DNA of 64,000 bases from CAUZIZ01 sp965219855 (GTDB lineage Bacteria > Acidobacteriota > UBA6911 > RPQK01 > JAJDTT01): contig CBDCOR010000021.1 in the NCBI GenBank assembly GCA_965219855.1, positions 186,001-250,000 of the forward strand, given 5' to 3'. The notes under the pieces are model-generated. The model saw only the letters and a program-made list of their open reading frames with translations. It was not told the DNA's origin and made no database searches. The translations under genes and the position numbers were made by a program. Of this stretch, positions 55,419 through 64,000 are shown one piece after another (within the stretch, counting starts at the first letter, position 1; the number at the start of each line of letters is the position of its first letter).

Positions 55419-56402
55419 CTACAGTTGGAGGTGCGTCCCCACGCCCATTTCGGAGGCACGGCGGCAAATGAGCCGGGCGGTTACCACATCTTCCAGGGCC
55501 AGACCCAGATGAACTGAGGCGATTCGCTCTGTTTCGGACTGTCGCCCGGGTTTGTGGGCGCAGACAATCTCCGCCAATTCCAGCGGATGCTCTGGTACAC
55601 CGGCAAAGTAGCCGCCGCTTTTGTAGTACCGCAGCTGCTCGACGTCGTCGGTTACGAATGAGTCGGCTGCGTGCATGGCAGCGGGGGTCAGGTAGGAGTC
55701 GTAATCCAGCGTACAGATGAAGGCTCCTTCTTGAATCCAGTCTGGTAGGATCACTGGCGAGGGATTCCGCACTATTGGAGGGCCGGCGGTAACAATCACA
55801 TCGGCCGCACGCACGGCTTCCAGAGGCGAGTCGCAGACGGTGCAGGGAAGGTCGTACTTTTCCTGGCACTCTCGGCTGAATTGCTGGGCAGATTCGACTC
55901 TCGTCGAATAGGCCAACACTCGTTCCAGACCCTGCAACACCTCCATCAGCGCCTCTAGATTCGACCGGCCCTGAACTCCACATCCTAGTATGGCCAGCGA
56001 TCGCGATCCTGCCCTCGCCAGGTAGCGGGCCGCCACGGCGGTAGCGGCTCCTGTTCTCATGGCAGTGATCCAGGTCGCATCCATAACCACCAGCGGCAGC
56101 CCCGTATCCGGATCATTCAGGATAATCAGGCCCGAGATATAGGGTAGGTCACGGGAGGTGTTGGAAGGATATCCCGCCACCCACTTCAGTCCAGCGGCCT
56201 CTGCCGGCTCGACATAGGCAGGCATGGCGTGAATAAAGGAATCCTCCCGGGTATGGATCCCGGGCTTGGGAGGCATCTCAGTCTTTCCACTGCCCTTAGC
56301 TATGAAGACTTCTTCGGTCGCCTCTACGATATCAGCCATCGGGAGACCCACACTCTCGACGTCCCGACGCGACAGGTATAGGACTTCTCCAGGGTTCTTC
56401 AT
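55419..56402 (-). CDS. Ornithine cyclodeaminase / mu-crystallin family dehydrogenase
   Basis: 327 residues. AAGLKWVAGYPSNTSRDLPY near residue 68 and MDATWITAMRTGAATAVAAR near 107 are substrate-binding motifs. The NAD(P) Rossmann motif is LAILGCGVQGRSNLEALMEV near 135, and DVIVTAGPPIVRN lies near 199. Family members reduce or deaminate imino/amino acids (ornithine, alanine, iminosuccinate). It lies 40 nt after a D-threonine-aldolase-like gene on the same strand, so an amino-acid route is likely. The last residues lie close to the IVS-like unit. Confidence 0.92.
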   Translation of the reverse strand: MKNPGEVLYLSRRDVESVGLPMADIVEATEEVFIAKGSGKTEMPPKPGIHTREDSFIHAMPAYVEPAEAAGLKWVAGYPSNTSRDLPYISGLIILNDPDTGLPLVVMDATWITAMRTGAATAVAARYLARAGSRSLAILGCGVQGRSNLEALMEVLQGLERVLAYSTRVESAQQFSRECQEKYDLPCTVCDSPLEAVRAADVIVTAGPPIVRNPSPVILPDWIQEGAFICTLDYDSYLTPAAMHAADSFVTDDVEQLRYYKSGGYFAGVPEHPLELAEIVCAHKPGRQSETERIASVHLGLALEDVVTARLICRRASEMGVGTHLQL

Positions 56403-56442
56403 GATGGCGGCCGCGGGTCATCCCCCAGGCGGGGCTGCCGGG

Positions 56443-57546
56443 CTACTGGACTCTTCCCCTACCCAGAACCTGCCACTCGGCAACCACATCTTCACCCTGA
56501 ACTCCATAGATCTTGTCGTGCATGTTGATGCAGGCGCAGACATGGTTCGGAATCACCCGAATCAAGTCACCGACTTCGAATCGGGTGGTGGCTCTATCCA
56601 TGCCGAAGTGTCCGTGCTCTTCGGAAAGATAGACAACCTCGACCTGAGGATCCTCGACAACATAGCCGAAGCCCACATTATCTCCCGAGAGGAGCCGATC
56701 GCTGGAGAAGGTCTTGGACCCCCCGTCGATCACGGCCCGCCCGGGCACGCGGTTACTCACGACGGTAGCGAGTACAGAGACTGCACAATCCTCATAGGTC
56801 GCGGCCTGGCAGCAGACTGTGTTCTTGTCGTTGAAGATGTAGGTTCCCGGTCGGATCTCGGTGATCCCCTTGAACAGGTGTGACATATAGGCCGTCGGAG
56901 TCGAGCTGGCACTCAGAATCGGTAGGGGGATCGACTCGGCCGCAAACCAGTCGACGAGATTGGACATCATCTCGTTCTCCAGATGGAGAAGACGAGTCCG
57001 CTCTTCGGGATCCTTCAGAAAGTGTCCCGGGTAGATCAGAACACCCCCAAACTCGAGTGCAGGCAAATCCAAGATTTGCTTGACCACCGACATGGAATCG
57101 GGCTGGATAGGAAGACCGTAGCGCTTCATACCGGTATCGAACTCAACCAGCATCTTCAGGGTGACGCCCGCCTCTTCCGCTCGACTAGAGATGGAACGGG
57201 CGATTTCAAGTGAATCGAGACTAATCGTGATCTGCGCACGCTCAGCCAACGACATAAGGCGACGCCACTTGGCCTCCCCGTACAGGGGATAGGCAACCAG
57301 AACATCCTCAATGCCACCGTCGACCATCACCTCGGCTTCACCCAGCTTGGCGGCGGTTATGCCTACCGCTCCCAGCTCGATCTGGCGATGTGCTAATTCG
57401 GGAACTTTGTGGGTCTTGATATGAGGCCTGACGCTCAACCCGTGTTGGGCGCTGTATGTGGCTAGACGGCGCAGGTTCGTGTCCATGATGTCGACGTCTA
57501 CCAGGACAGCCGCGTCTCTAATTCCATGACCTTCATACTTCGTCAC
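56443..57546 (-). CDS. D-threonine aldolase / D-serine dehydratase-like PLP enzyme
   Basis: 367 residues. PLP lysine in VRPHIKTHKVPELAHRQIEL near residue 44 on an alanine-racemase-type barrel: GAVGITAAKLGEAEVMVDGG, VEFDTGMKRYGLP, GVLIYPGHF. The C-terminal DSD1-type beta domain has a metal site formed by SEEHGHFGMD and PNHVCACINMHDKIYG near 325-340 (His and Cys ligands). It cleaves or dehydrates D-3-hydroxy amino acids. It forms an operon with the ornithine-cyclodeaminase-family gene. Confidence 0.93.
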   Translation of the reverse strand: MTKYEGHGIRDAAVLVDVDIMDTNLRRLATYSAQHGLSVRPHIKTHKVPELAHRQIELGAVGITAAKLGEAEVMVDGGIEDVLVAYPLYGEAKWRRLMSLAERAQITISLDSLEIARSISSRAEEAGVTLKMLVEFDTGMKRYGLPIQPDSMSVVKQILDLPALEFGGVLIYPGHFLKDPEERTRLLHLENEMMSNLVDWFAAESIPLPILSASSTPTAYMSHLFKGITEIRPGTYIFNDKNTVCCQAATYEDCAVSVLATVVSNRVPGRAVIDGGSKTFSSDRLLSGDNVGFGYVVEDPQVEVVYLSEEHGHFGMDRATTRFEVGDLIRVIPNHVCACINMHDKIYGVQGEDVVAEWQVLGRGRVQ

Positions 57547-57679
57547 GCCCCGCTCTGGTGATGGGCTGCCTGCACACTGTTCTCAAAGCTTACTGTGAAT
57601 TGGAACCATCAGCTGGGCATAGTCGAAGCCCTGTCAGCTGACAGCGGGCAGTTATTATGATGGGATTGGCGAGAGATTG

Positions 57680-58747
57680 CTAGCCGATGTCCAACATCCG
57701 CTGGATGGCCCTCAGCGAAGCCCGTCTGGTCGCCTCCGGCACCTCCACCTCGAACACCTCGAATTCCAGACTGTGGAGGATCTTATCCAGGGTGATTTTC
57801 CGCATGTGTTGACAGAAGACGTTACAGGTCTGGACAAACTCGACTTGGGGAAACTCAGTGGCGAGGTTAGCCGCCATTTCGCATTCGGTGGCCAAGTAGA
57901 CACGTTCCAACTGGGGATGCTGCTTGACGTAGTTGGCCATTTGAGAGGTACTGCCACAAAAATCCGCCTCTTCCAGGACCTCGGCCCGGCATTCCCAGTG
58001 GACCAGGACCGCAGCGGCTTCGCCCCCTCTGGGCATTTTGAACTGCTTCCGGATATCAACAATGTGCCGTGCAGTGAACTTCTCATGCACTTCGCAACGA
58101 CCGAACCTCTGGTCGTATTTCCCCGGATATATCAGATCCAGACCAGCCCCCCTTCGGTCGAACTCGAGCTGCAGATTCTCGCCCATGAGAGAATCGGGAA
58201 GGAAGATGACCTTTTCGGTGCGAAACTCTCGTGCGGAGTGCTCAACCACTTCGAGCGCATTGGCAGAAGTACAGCAATAGTCGGATTCAGCTTTGATGCT
58301 GGCGTAACTGTTGATGTACGTCACCACCGGGGCATCCGGATAGCGCCTCCGATAATCCCGAACATCGTCAGCCGTGAACGGATCCGCCAGGCTGCATCCG
58401 GCATCGAGATCAGCGATGAGCACCTTCTTTTCCGGATTCAGGATCTTGGCCGTCTCGGCCATGAACCGAACTCCGTCGAACAGGATAATGGGCTTGTCCG
58501 ACTCGGCCGCAAACCGGCTCAACGCAAGCGAGTCTCCGCGCTCGTTTTCGCCGGAGAGGTGATAGATAAGCGGTTCCATGTAGTTGTGTCCCAGTATCAG
58601 GACATCTTTCTGCTCACGCAGAAGCAAGATCCGCTCGATGAGGTCCTTCCTCCCCAAAAACTCGAGGTGCTGATCGGGCTTGGTCTGTAAGGTACGACCG
58701 ATGCCCTCGAGGCGAGCCTTGTAGCCTTCCAAATAGGTTTGCTGCAT
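57680..58747 (-). CDS. nadA: Quinolinate synthase NadA
   Basis: 355 residues. Condenses iminoaspartate with dihydroxyacetone phosphate to quinolinate for NAD synthesis, using a [4Fe-4S] cluster. The three cluster cysteines are visible in ADLDAGCSLADPFT near residue 117, VLVHWECRAEVLEEADFCGS near 248 and QTCNVFCQHMRK near 310. HNYMEPLIYHLS near 54 is the substrate region. No nadB or nadC in the window. On the minus strand below an FmdB-like gene and gltA. Confidence 0.97.
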   Translation of the reverse strand: MQQTYLEGYKARLEGIGRTLQTKPDQHLEFLGRKDLIERILLLREQKDVLILGHNYMEPLIYHLSGENERGDSLALSRFAAESDKPIILFDGVRFMAETAKILNPEKKVLIADLDAGCSLADPFTADDVRDYRRRYPDAPVVTYINSYASIKAESDYCCTSANALEVVEHSAREFRTEKVIFLPDSLMGENLQLEFDRRGAGLDLIYPGKYDQRFGRCEVHEKFTARHIVDIRKQFKMPRGGEAAAVLVHWECRAEVLEEADFCGSTSQMANYVKQHPQLERVYLATECEMAANLATEFPQVEFVQTCNVFCQHMRKITLDKILHSLEFEVFEVEVPEATRRASLRAIQRMLDIG

Positions 58748-58813
58748 CTCTCTACCTAAGAGCCGGGCCTATCACGGAACCGGGCGCGAGATTTCCGTAA
58801 CAGACTCCCGAAG

Positions 58814-59041
58814 CTAGTTCGCAAAATCGCCACACATCCCACGTCGAGGCGCGCCGCAGTGACAGGGCCCAGTCTCACTTGATGGGGAAGAAGCTAGACT
58901 TCCCCCTACCGCGAAAGCAGAAAGCAGCTTCTCGGCGTGCAGGCCGTGGCAACTCGGGCACTCCGCCTCTTCGGAACTCCCCAGGACGATTTTCTCAAAC
59001 TGGTTTTCGCAGTCCAGGCAACGATACTCAAAAATCGGCAT
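58814..59041 (-). CDS. FmdB-family zinc ribbon protein
   Basis: 75 residues from ATG 59041. MPIFEYRCLDCENQFEKIVL with a second pair ECPSCHG is the standard FmdB/CxxC_CXXC_SSSS regulatory zinc ribbon. The tail ETGPCHCGAPRRGMCGDF adds further cysteines. The longer open frame upstream lacks sense. Role not well known; possibly a transcription or translation accessory. Lies between nadA and gltA on the same strand. Confidence 0.88.
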   Translation of the reverse strand: MPIFEYRCLDCENQFEKIVLGSSEEAECPSCHGLHAEKLLSAFAVGGSLASSPSSETGPCHCGAPRRGMCGDFAN

Positions 59042-59190
59042 GAGCCTGATTATACTCCAATTCCCTTCCCGCCGATCGGTTCCGAGCGGGCAGACCCCAA
59101 ACGATTCCGGAACTCCTCCTGCGTGTTGAGTTCGCGGCCGACCGAAGCTTCTGGGAAAAGAAAAATCTGGTTCATCGATGAAAAAAGCCA

Positions 59191-60489
59191 CTAGGAGGAG
59201 ATCGAAGCAGACTCCTTGGACGGCACGTTCCTGCGTGAGTACCCCTCAAAGATCTGGCGAGGCCGCGCGATCTTCAGCTCAGGATCCCGTTGCATCTCAT
59301 CCCACTGGGCAAGCCAGCCCGCCATACGGGCGAGGGCAAACAGGGTGGTAAACATGGAGGAGGGGAAGCCCATAGCCTGATAAATCAATCCAGAGTAGAA
59401 ATCCACGTTCGGATAGAGCTTCCGGGAAACGAAATAGTCGTCCTCCAGAGCAATCTCCTCCAGCTTCAAAGCTATGTCCAGCAGCGGACTTGTCCCGGTT
59501 TTTTGAAAGACGTCGTGGGCCAATCGTTTGATGATCTTGGCGCGGGGATCGTAGTTCTTGTAGACCCGGTGTCCGAAACCCATGAGACGAAGTTCACCTT
59601 TCTTGACCCTCCCGATGTGCTCAGCGACCTGCTCTTTGGAACCGATCTTTTCAAGCATCCGAATGACGGCTTCATTGGCGCCCCCATGTGAGGGCCCGGA
59701 AAGCGCTCCGATCGCTCCTGCTGCAGCGGAATACGGGTCTGCACCCGAGCTTCCCACGCTGCGCATCGCACTGGTGCTGCAGTTCTGTTCGTGGTCTGCG
59801 TGAAGGACAAAAAGGGCATCCAAAGCCTTCTCCAATACTGGATCTACCTCGTAGCCAGTGCCAGGCTGGCTAAACATCATATAAAGAAGGTTGGCGGCGT
59901 AGGACAAGCCATCCTGCGGCGGGACAAAGGCTTCACCCTTGAGCCGCCGATAGACACAGGCTACCAGGGCGGGAACCTTCGCGATCAGGCGGCGGATCTG
60001 CAGCCGGCGGACTTCCTCAGATTCAACCTGAAGACCATCAGGGTAGAACATTGACAGAGCTGCCACGCCCCCGGCAAGAGCCCCCATTGGGTATGCTTCG
60101 GCCGGAAGCTCCTGGATAACCTTTTCAATCTGGGACGGGAGGTCTGCCTGCTCTTGGATCTGATGAACCCAATCTTGAAACTGCGATGCGTCCGGAAGCT
60201 CCCCTAGAAGCAACAGATAGGCGACGTGGAGATGAGAGTAATCCTCGACCAATTGTTCGATGGGATAACCCCTGTATTCGAGGATACCCTCATCGCCATC
60301 GATGTAGGTAATCTTGCTTCGGCATGACGCCGTGGCCAGGAATCCAGGATCGTAGGTCATCAGGCCGAAGTCGTCCGGCGAGACCTTGATCTGTCGCAGA
60401 TTGCTGGCTCGAATCGTTCCATCCTCGATCGGGATTTCGTACTCTTTTCCGGTGCGGTTATCCCTGATAGTGACCGTCTTTGCCGGCAT
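59191..60489 (-). CDS. gltA: Citrate synthase
   Basis: 432 residues, type II (hexameric, NADH-sensitive type length) with the N-terminal beta domain TVTIRDNRTGKEYEIPIEDG. Active-site His in GALSGPSHGGANEAVIRML near residue 264, His in LMGFGHRVYKNYDPRAKIIK near 305, and Asp in NVDFYSGLIYQAMGFP near 362. Condenses acetyl-CoA and oxaloacetate, the first step of the TCA cycle. Intact. It diverges from the trk operon across a 112-bp region that should hold both promoters. Confidence 0.98.
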   Translation of the reverse strand: MPAKTVTIRDNRTGKEYEIPIEDGTIRASNLRQIKVSPDDFGLMTYDPGFLATASCRSKITYIDGDEGILEYRGYPIEQLVEDYSHLHVAYLLLLGELPDASQFQDWVHQIQEQADLPSQIEKVIQELPAEAYPMGALAGGVAALSMFYPDGLQVESEEVRRLQIRRLIAKVPALVACVYRRLKGEAFVPPQDGLSYAANLLYMMFSQPGTGYEVDPVLEKALDALFVLHADHEQNCSTSAMRSVGSSGADPYSAAAGAIGALSGPSHGGANEAVIRMLEKIGSKEQVAEHIGRVKKGELRLMGFGHRVYKNYDPRAKIIKRLAHDVFQKTGTSPLLDIALKLEEIALEDDYFVSRKLYPNVDFYSGLIYQAMGFPSSMFTTLFALARMAGWLAQWDEMQRDPELKIARPRQIFEGYSRRNVPSKESASISS

Positions 60490-60601
60490 GGTTTCCCTTT
60501 CTGGATTTCTGAAAATCGTCTCTCAGCCCTTTGGAAGGAGGCATGAAATCGTGCGCCGCCTCCGGAGCCTTATAGGATAGCCAACTATTTCTGGAAACTC
60601 A

Positions 60602-61183
60602 ATGCGTGTTAGACTTTCCATTATGAGATGGGCTTCGGTCTTATTCCTCTCAGCTTGCCTTTTTATCCCTGGGACAAGTCTACTCGGAAGCCGAACGCTG
60701 AAGATCTATGGAAAGGGTTTTTCCTTCTTCGTAACCGAACCCGATGGATGGATCATTGATGCCCGATCCGCGGCACAGCTCGCCAATTTTGTCATGTATG
60801 CGGAGGGTTCGGACTGGAGACAGACGGAGGTGCTCGCGTTCGGGCGACTGGTCGAAAGAGGGCCCAAAGAGTCCTTGCAGGAATTCGGCGAACTGGAGCT
60901 GATCCGCTTCCAGCAACATTGTCCCGAACTGAAAATCAGCGATTCGAATCTGGAGTCGATCAGCCTCGGAACTTTCTTCGCGAAATCTTGCAAGTGTCCA
61001 GGGGGAAAACAGGAGATCGTGGTGTTTTCTGAGGCTCCCGGGTTCTTCGCCATCTTCGTTCTCTCTTCGAACGACGGGAAGGCCCTGACTAGATCCCTCC
61101 CTCCTTTTGAAGAACTGGTTTCCTCTTTTCGGTGGTCAGGCAAGACCCACTCGCGAGCCAACTTACATCGCTCTAGGGAATAG
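60602..61183 (+). CDS. Hypothetical secreted protein upstream of trkA
   Basis: 193 residues. A signal peptide (WASVLFLSACLFIPGTSLLG) precedes a small globular domain with two cysteines in FFAKSCKCPGGKQEIVVF near residue 122. ATG 60602 or 60623 may be used. No family recognised. It ends 8 nt before trkA, so it may belong to the potassium transport operon. Confidence 0.7.
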   Translation: MRVRLSIMRWASVLFLSACLFIPGTSLLGSRTLKIYGKGFSFFVTEPDGWIIDARSAAQLANFVMYAEGSDWRQTEVLAFGRLVERGPKESLQEFGELELIRFQQHCPELKISDSNLESISLGTFFAKSCKCPGGKQEIVVFSEAPGFFAIFVLSSNDGKALTRSLPPFEELVSSFRWSGKTHSRANLHRSRE

Positions 61184-61191
61184 GCAGGGAC

Positions 61192-62568
61192 ATGCGGATC
61201 GTCATCTTGGGCGGAGGAGCGGTGGGGTCACTGGTCGCCCGCAGACTCGTCCAGGAGAAGAACGAAGTCGTCATTGTGGAAGGCGACCCGGATCGTTGTC
61301 AGCGTCTGGAAGAGGGGCTAGACGCCCGGATCGTGCAGGGGCATGCGAACAGCATCAGCACCCTGGAGCGAGCGGGACTGCAGGAAGCAGACATGCTGAT
61401 CGCGGTCACCAACAGCGACGAAGCCAATGTCCTAGGCTGTCTCATTGCCCAGACGCATCCCAACGTGAAGATCAAGGTCGCCCGCCTTCGGACCCATGAA
61501 GTGGACCGTTGGCGTTCGATTTGCAGCAGCGATCTACTCAACGTGGATCTGGTGATTCACCCCGACCGGGAAACGGCCGATCGAATTCTTCAAGTAGTCG
61601 AGATGCCCGGAATCTCGGACGTCGTGGAATTCGCGGCAGGCAAGGTGAAGCTTTTCGGCATGAATGTCGAGAGCAACAGCTGGATGGTGGGACGAAGCAT
61701 GGCCGAGTTGGACCAGGCTGGCCCTCCCAAGAACTCTTTGATGGCGATGGTCTTTCGAGGCCAACGGGTGATTATTCCTCGAGGAAGGGATCGTCTCCAG
61801 GCGGGAGATCACGTCTACGTCATCGTCCCGTCGAACGAGATGGACTCGGTAATGGAGTTCATGGGCGTCCAAGCCCAGAGAAGCGCGGAACGGGTGTTCA
61901 TCGTGGGCGGAAAGCAGCTGGGCATCGAGGCTGCCCTGAGACTGGAGAAGCAGGGTGTGCAGGTGAAGCTCTTCGAGCGCGATTTGGCCCGCTGTCAGAA
62001 GATCGCAACGCTTTTGAAGGACACCGTGGTGGTTCACAGTGACGGCACTGACAGACGGGCCCTATGGGAAGAGAACATCGAGGGCATCGACGCCTACCTG
62101 GCGCTCACCGGCAACGACGAAGTAAACATCATCGCCTCCCTGCTGTCCAAGCGTCTCGGTGCGCGTAAGGCGGTGGCCCTGGTCAACCGCATCGACTTTC
62201 TCCCCATGGCCCAACTCCTGGGAATCAATTCCACTTTCAGCACCCGGCTCTCGGTGGTGGACCGCATTCTCCAGTTCGTCCGCAAGGGACACGTCCTATC
62301 CGTGACCACGTTTCGGGAGGAGGAGGCGGAAGCCATCGAGCTGGTCGCCACACCGGATTCGAAGTATGTCGGCAAGACCTTGAGAGAGGTTCACTTCCCC
62401 CGCGGGACTGTCGTGGGAGCCATCGCCCGACCCTCGGGAGAGGTGGTGGTTCCCAGAGGGGACGCCACCATCCTTCCCCATGACAGAGTAATTTTCTTCG
62501 CTCTGGAGCGGCTCGTGCCCTACATCGAAACCACGTTTCTCGCAGAACCACAACGAGGAAGGGTGTGA
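61192..62568 (+). CDS. trkA: Trk potassium uptake regulatory protein TrkA
   Basis: 458 residues with two tandem RCK units. First NAD-binding Rossmann domain MRIVILGGGAVGSLVARRLV, with the acidic end IVEGDPDRCQRLEE; second at VFIVGGKQLGIEAALRLEKQ near residue 237. Each is followed by a TrkA_C domain (LREVHFPRGTVVGAIARPSG near 396). It gates the TrkH channel in response to NAD(H) or ATP. The stop overlaps the trkH GTG start (GTGA). Confidence 0.96.
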   Translation: MRIVILGGGAVGSLVARRLVQEKNEVVIVEGDPDRCQRLEEGLDARIVQGHANSISTLERAGLQEADMLIAVTNSDEANVLGCLIAQTHPNVKIKVARLRTHEVDRWRSICSSDLLNVDLVIHPDRETADRILQVVEMPGISDVVEFAAGKVKLFGMNVESNSWMVGRSMAELDQAGPPKNSLMAMVFRGQRVIIPRGRDRLQAGDHVYVIVPSNEMDSVMEFMGVQAQRSAERVFIVGGKQLGIEAALRLEKQGVQVKLFERDLARCQKIATLLKDTVVVHSDGTDRRALWEENIEGIDAYLALTGNDEVNIIASLLSKRLGARKAVALVNRIDFLPMAQLLGINSTFSTRLSVVDRILQFVRKGHVLSVTTFREEEAEAIELVATPDSKYVGKTLREVHFPRGTVVGAIARPSGEVVVPRGDATILPHDRVIFFALERLVPYIETTFLAEPQRGRV

Positions 62569-64000
62569 TCCATTGGGCCAACCTGCTGCAGCTCCTGGGA
62601 TATTTCATCCTGGGTCTGTCCTCTAGCCTTCTGGCGACGGCGCTCTTCTCTCTGTTTAGCAAAGATAGCGGTCTTCTCCCGCTTTCCTTCTCCCTAGCCT
62701 TTGCGCTGCTCCTGGGCGGCACGCTTGTTCTCGCCTCCAGACGTCCTCCGCAGGAGCTGAATCGGCGGGAAGGCATTCTCTTGGTCGTGGGCACCTGGCT
62801 GGCAGCGAGTTTCATCGGGGCACTGCCTTTCTACCTCTCCCCTCATTTCTCAACTTTCTCCGCAGCCTTCTTCGAATCCGTTTCCGGTTTCACGGCCACG
62901 GGAGCCACTGTACTGGAGAACGTCGAGGCGCTTCCCGACAGTCTCCTGTTCTGGCGCGCGCTGATGCACTGGTTGGGGGGAATGGGAATCATTCTTCTGG
63001 GCATTGCAATCCTCCCCCTCATCGGGACCGGAGGAAGAGAGCTCTATCGCGCTGAGTTCTCGGGAGCTCGAGCCGAGCAACTCAAACCCCGGATCGCCCA
63101 GGCTGCCCTGGCTCTGTGGAAGATCTATCTGGCTCTCACGGTGATCGAGTCGGCCATCCTCTGGTGGGTAGGGATGCCTCTCTTCGATTCGATATGTCAT
63201 GCCTTTTCCACGACGGCGACAGGAGGATTCTCTACGCGCGATGGCAGCGTCGGGGCCTTCAATAGTCCCACAATCGAGTGGATCATCGTGCTCTTCATGA
63301 TCCTAGGGGGAATAAACTTCACCCAACACTACCGGCTCTTCGTCGAGCGAAAGCCCGCCTCCTTCTTCTCCGACCTGGAAACCCGCTTCTATCTGTCGCT
63401 GATCGCTATTGTAGGAATTGTGATTACCCTGGAACTCACACGCGATTCTGAGGTACTGCTGGCTGAGGCAATGCGGTTGGGGTTCTTTCAAGTCGTTGCC
63501 CTCATGACCACCACCGGCTTCTCCACCGCAGACTTCGGGAGCTGGAGCCCGTTCGCACAATTGATGCTGCTCGTCTTGATGTTTGCCGGAGGCTGCACCG
63601 GTTCAACGGCCGGAGGAATGAAAACCGCACGGGTCGTCCTATTGATGCGGGTTGTCGCTCGCGAGTTCAAACGAATCGTGGAACCCCACGGGATCTTCGC
63701 GGTCCGCTTCGGTGGCAGGGCCATCCCTGAGACCACGATCCAGAGCCTTCTGAACCTCGTCTATCTGGCACTGCTGATCAACTTTGCAGCTTGTGTCTGT
63801 CTCACCGCTCTGGGTATAGACGTGCTCACCGCAATCGCTGCAGTGGCGGCGTCCATGTTCAACATCGGTCCTGGCTTGGGACAAGTGGGTCCCAGCGAGC
63901 ACTACGGTCATTTACCAGCCTTGGCCAAGTGGGTATTGAGTGGCTGCATGCTAGCCGGGCGGCTTGAGTATTACACCCTTTTGGTCCTGTTCACTCGACC
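62565..64000 (+). CDS. trkH: Trk potassium uptake membrane protein TrkH (3' end outside window)
   Basis: GTG 62565 overlaps the trkA stop by 4 nt, behind GAGGAAG. 478 codons are open to the edge and only the last few are missing. The four pore-loop filter motifs are present: VSGFTATGATVLE, FSTTATGGFSTRDG, ALMTTTGFSTADFG and MFNIGPGLGQVGP. It also shows HWLGGMGIILLGIAILPLIG and AGGCTGSTAGGMKTARV. Forms the K+ channel-like part of the Trk system in the inner membrane. Confidence 0.96.
   Translation, partial: MIHWANLLQLLGYFILGLSSSLLATALFSLFSKDSGLLPLSFSLAFALLLGGTLVLASRRPPQELNRREGILLVVGTWLAASFIGALPFYLSPHFSTFSAAFFESVSGFTATGATVLENVEALPDSLLFWRALMHWLGGMGIILLGIAILPLIGTGGRELYRAEFSGARAEQLKPRIAQAALALWKIYLALTVIESAILWWVGMPLFDSICHAFSTTATGGFSTRDGSVGAFNSPTIEWIIVLFMILGGINFTQHYRLFVERKPASFFSDLETRFYLSLIAIVGIVITLELTRDSEVLLAEAMRLGFFQVVALMTTTGFSTADFGSWSPFAQLMLLVLMFAGGCTGSTAGGMKTARVVLLMRVVAREFKRIVEPHGIFAVRFGGRAIPETTIQSLLNLVYLALLINFAACVCLTALGIDVLTAIAAVAASMFNIGPGLGQVGPSEHYGHLPALAKWVLSGCMLAGRLEYYTLLVLFTR

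Noticed and set aside
57677..58690. 337-codon plus-strand frame over nadA
   Set aside because: The minus strand encodes NadA with all three cluster cysteines; the plus frame has no motif.

Overview
The window looks like a chromosomal segment from a free-living or host-associated bacterium with an Acidobacteriota-like gene repertoire. The evidence is indirect: an Oar-type TonB receptor with a carboxypeptidase-regulatory N-terminus, a GWxTD protein, a TPR gene coupled to a CRTAC1/UnbV gene, a planctomycete-cytochrome/DUF1553 protein, several sulfatases and a PD40-type fragment. There is no rRNA or tRNA marker to settle this, and I see no CRISPR array.

Left part (1-33.8 kb): mostly catabolic and surface genes. 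A partial PSD1/DUF1553 protein is followed by a DUF3179 gene. That gene has an in-frame TGA at its conserved cysteine, a bacterial SECIS-like hairpin just downstream, and a damaged 3' end next to a MITE-like element. Then come a convergent SGNH/MBOAT O-acylation pair, two secreted TIM-barrel glycosidase-like proteins, an alpha-L-rhamnosidase remnant split by a defective IS1380 element, a TPR/CRTAC1 pair, a TonB receptor with a remnant of a second one, three sulfatases (two are a tandem duplication), and a GWxTD protein. A sugar-type ABC transporter operon is divergent from a hyuA-hyuB-small zinc protein operon. Together this suggests uptake and breakdown of sulfated or acylated polysaccharides and of cyclic amides or related compounds.

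Middle part (33.9-50.5 kb): an accessory region full of mobile DNA and debris. It holds an IS110 transposase with a highly structured leader (bridge-RNA candidate), an inverted-repeat element, and an IS21 element carrying an extra helix-turn-helix gene inserted in an FG-GAP gene. It also holds a truncated integrase and an AbiE-type toxin-antitoxin locus. The AbiEii toxin there appears to be fused to a WYL domain and a zinc-finger tail, and it is cut by a second, decayed IS21 with a 6-bp target duplication. Fragments of a RecB-like nuclease, a PD40 protein and a CocE hydrolase follow, then a DUF4143 ATPase.

Right part (50.7-64 kb): mostly housekeeping. It has a TMTC-like membrane TPR protein, a frameshifted beta-propeller-like secreted protein, a four-helix-bundle (23S IVP family) gene between inverted low-complexity arms, an ornithine-cyclodeaminase-family/D-threonine-aldolase-family pair, nadA, an FmdB-type zinc ribbon, gltA, and a trkA-trkH potassium uptake operon running off the end.

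Several genes carry single-base frameshifts (GWxTD, sulfatase 1, FG-GAP, the 53-kb protein, istB). Some of these may be sequencing errors rather than true decay; the window alone cannot tell.
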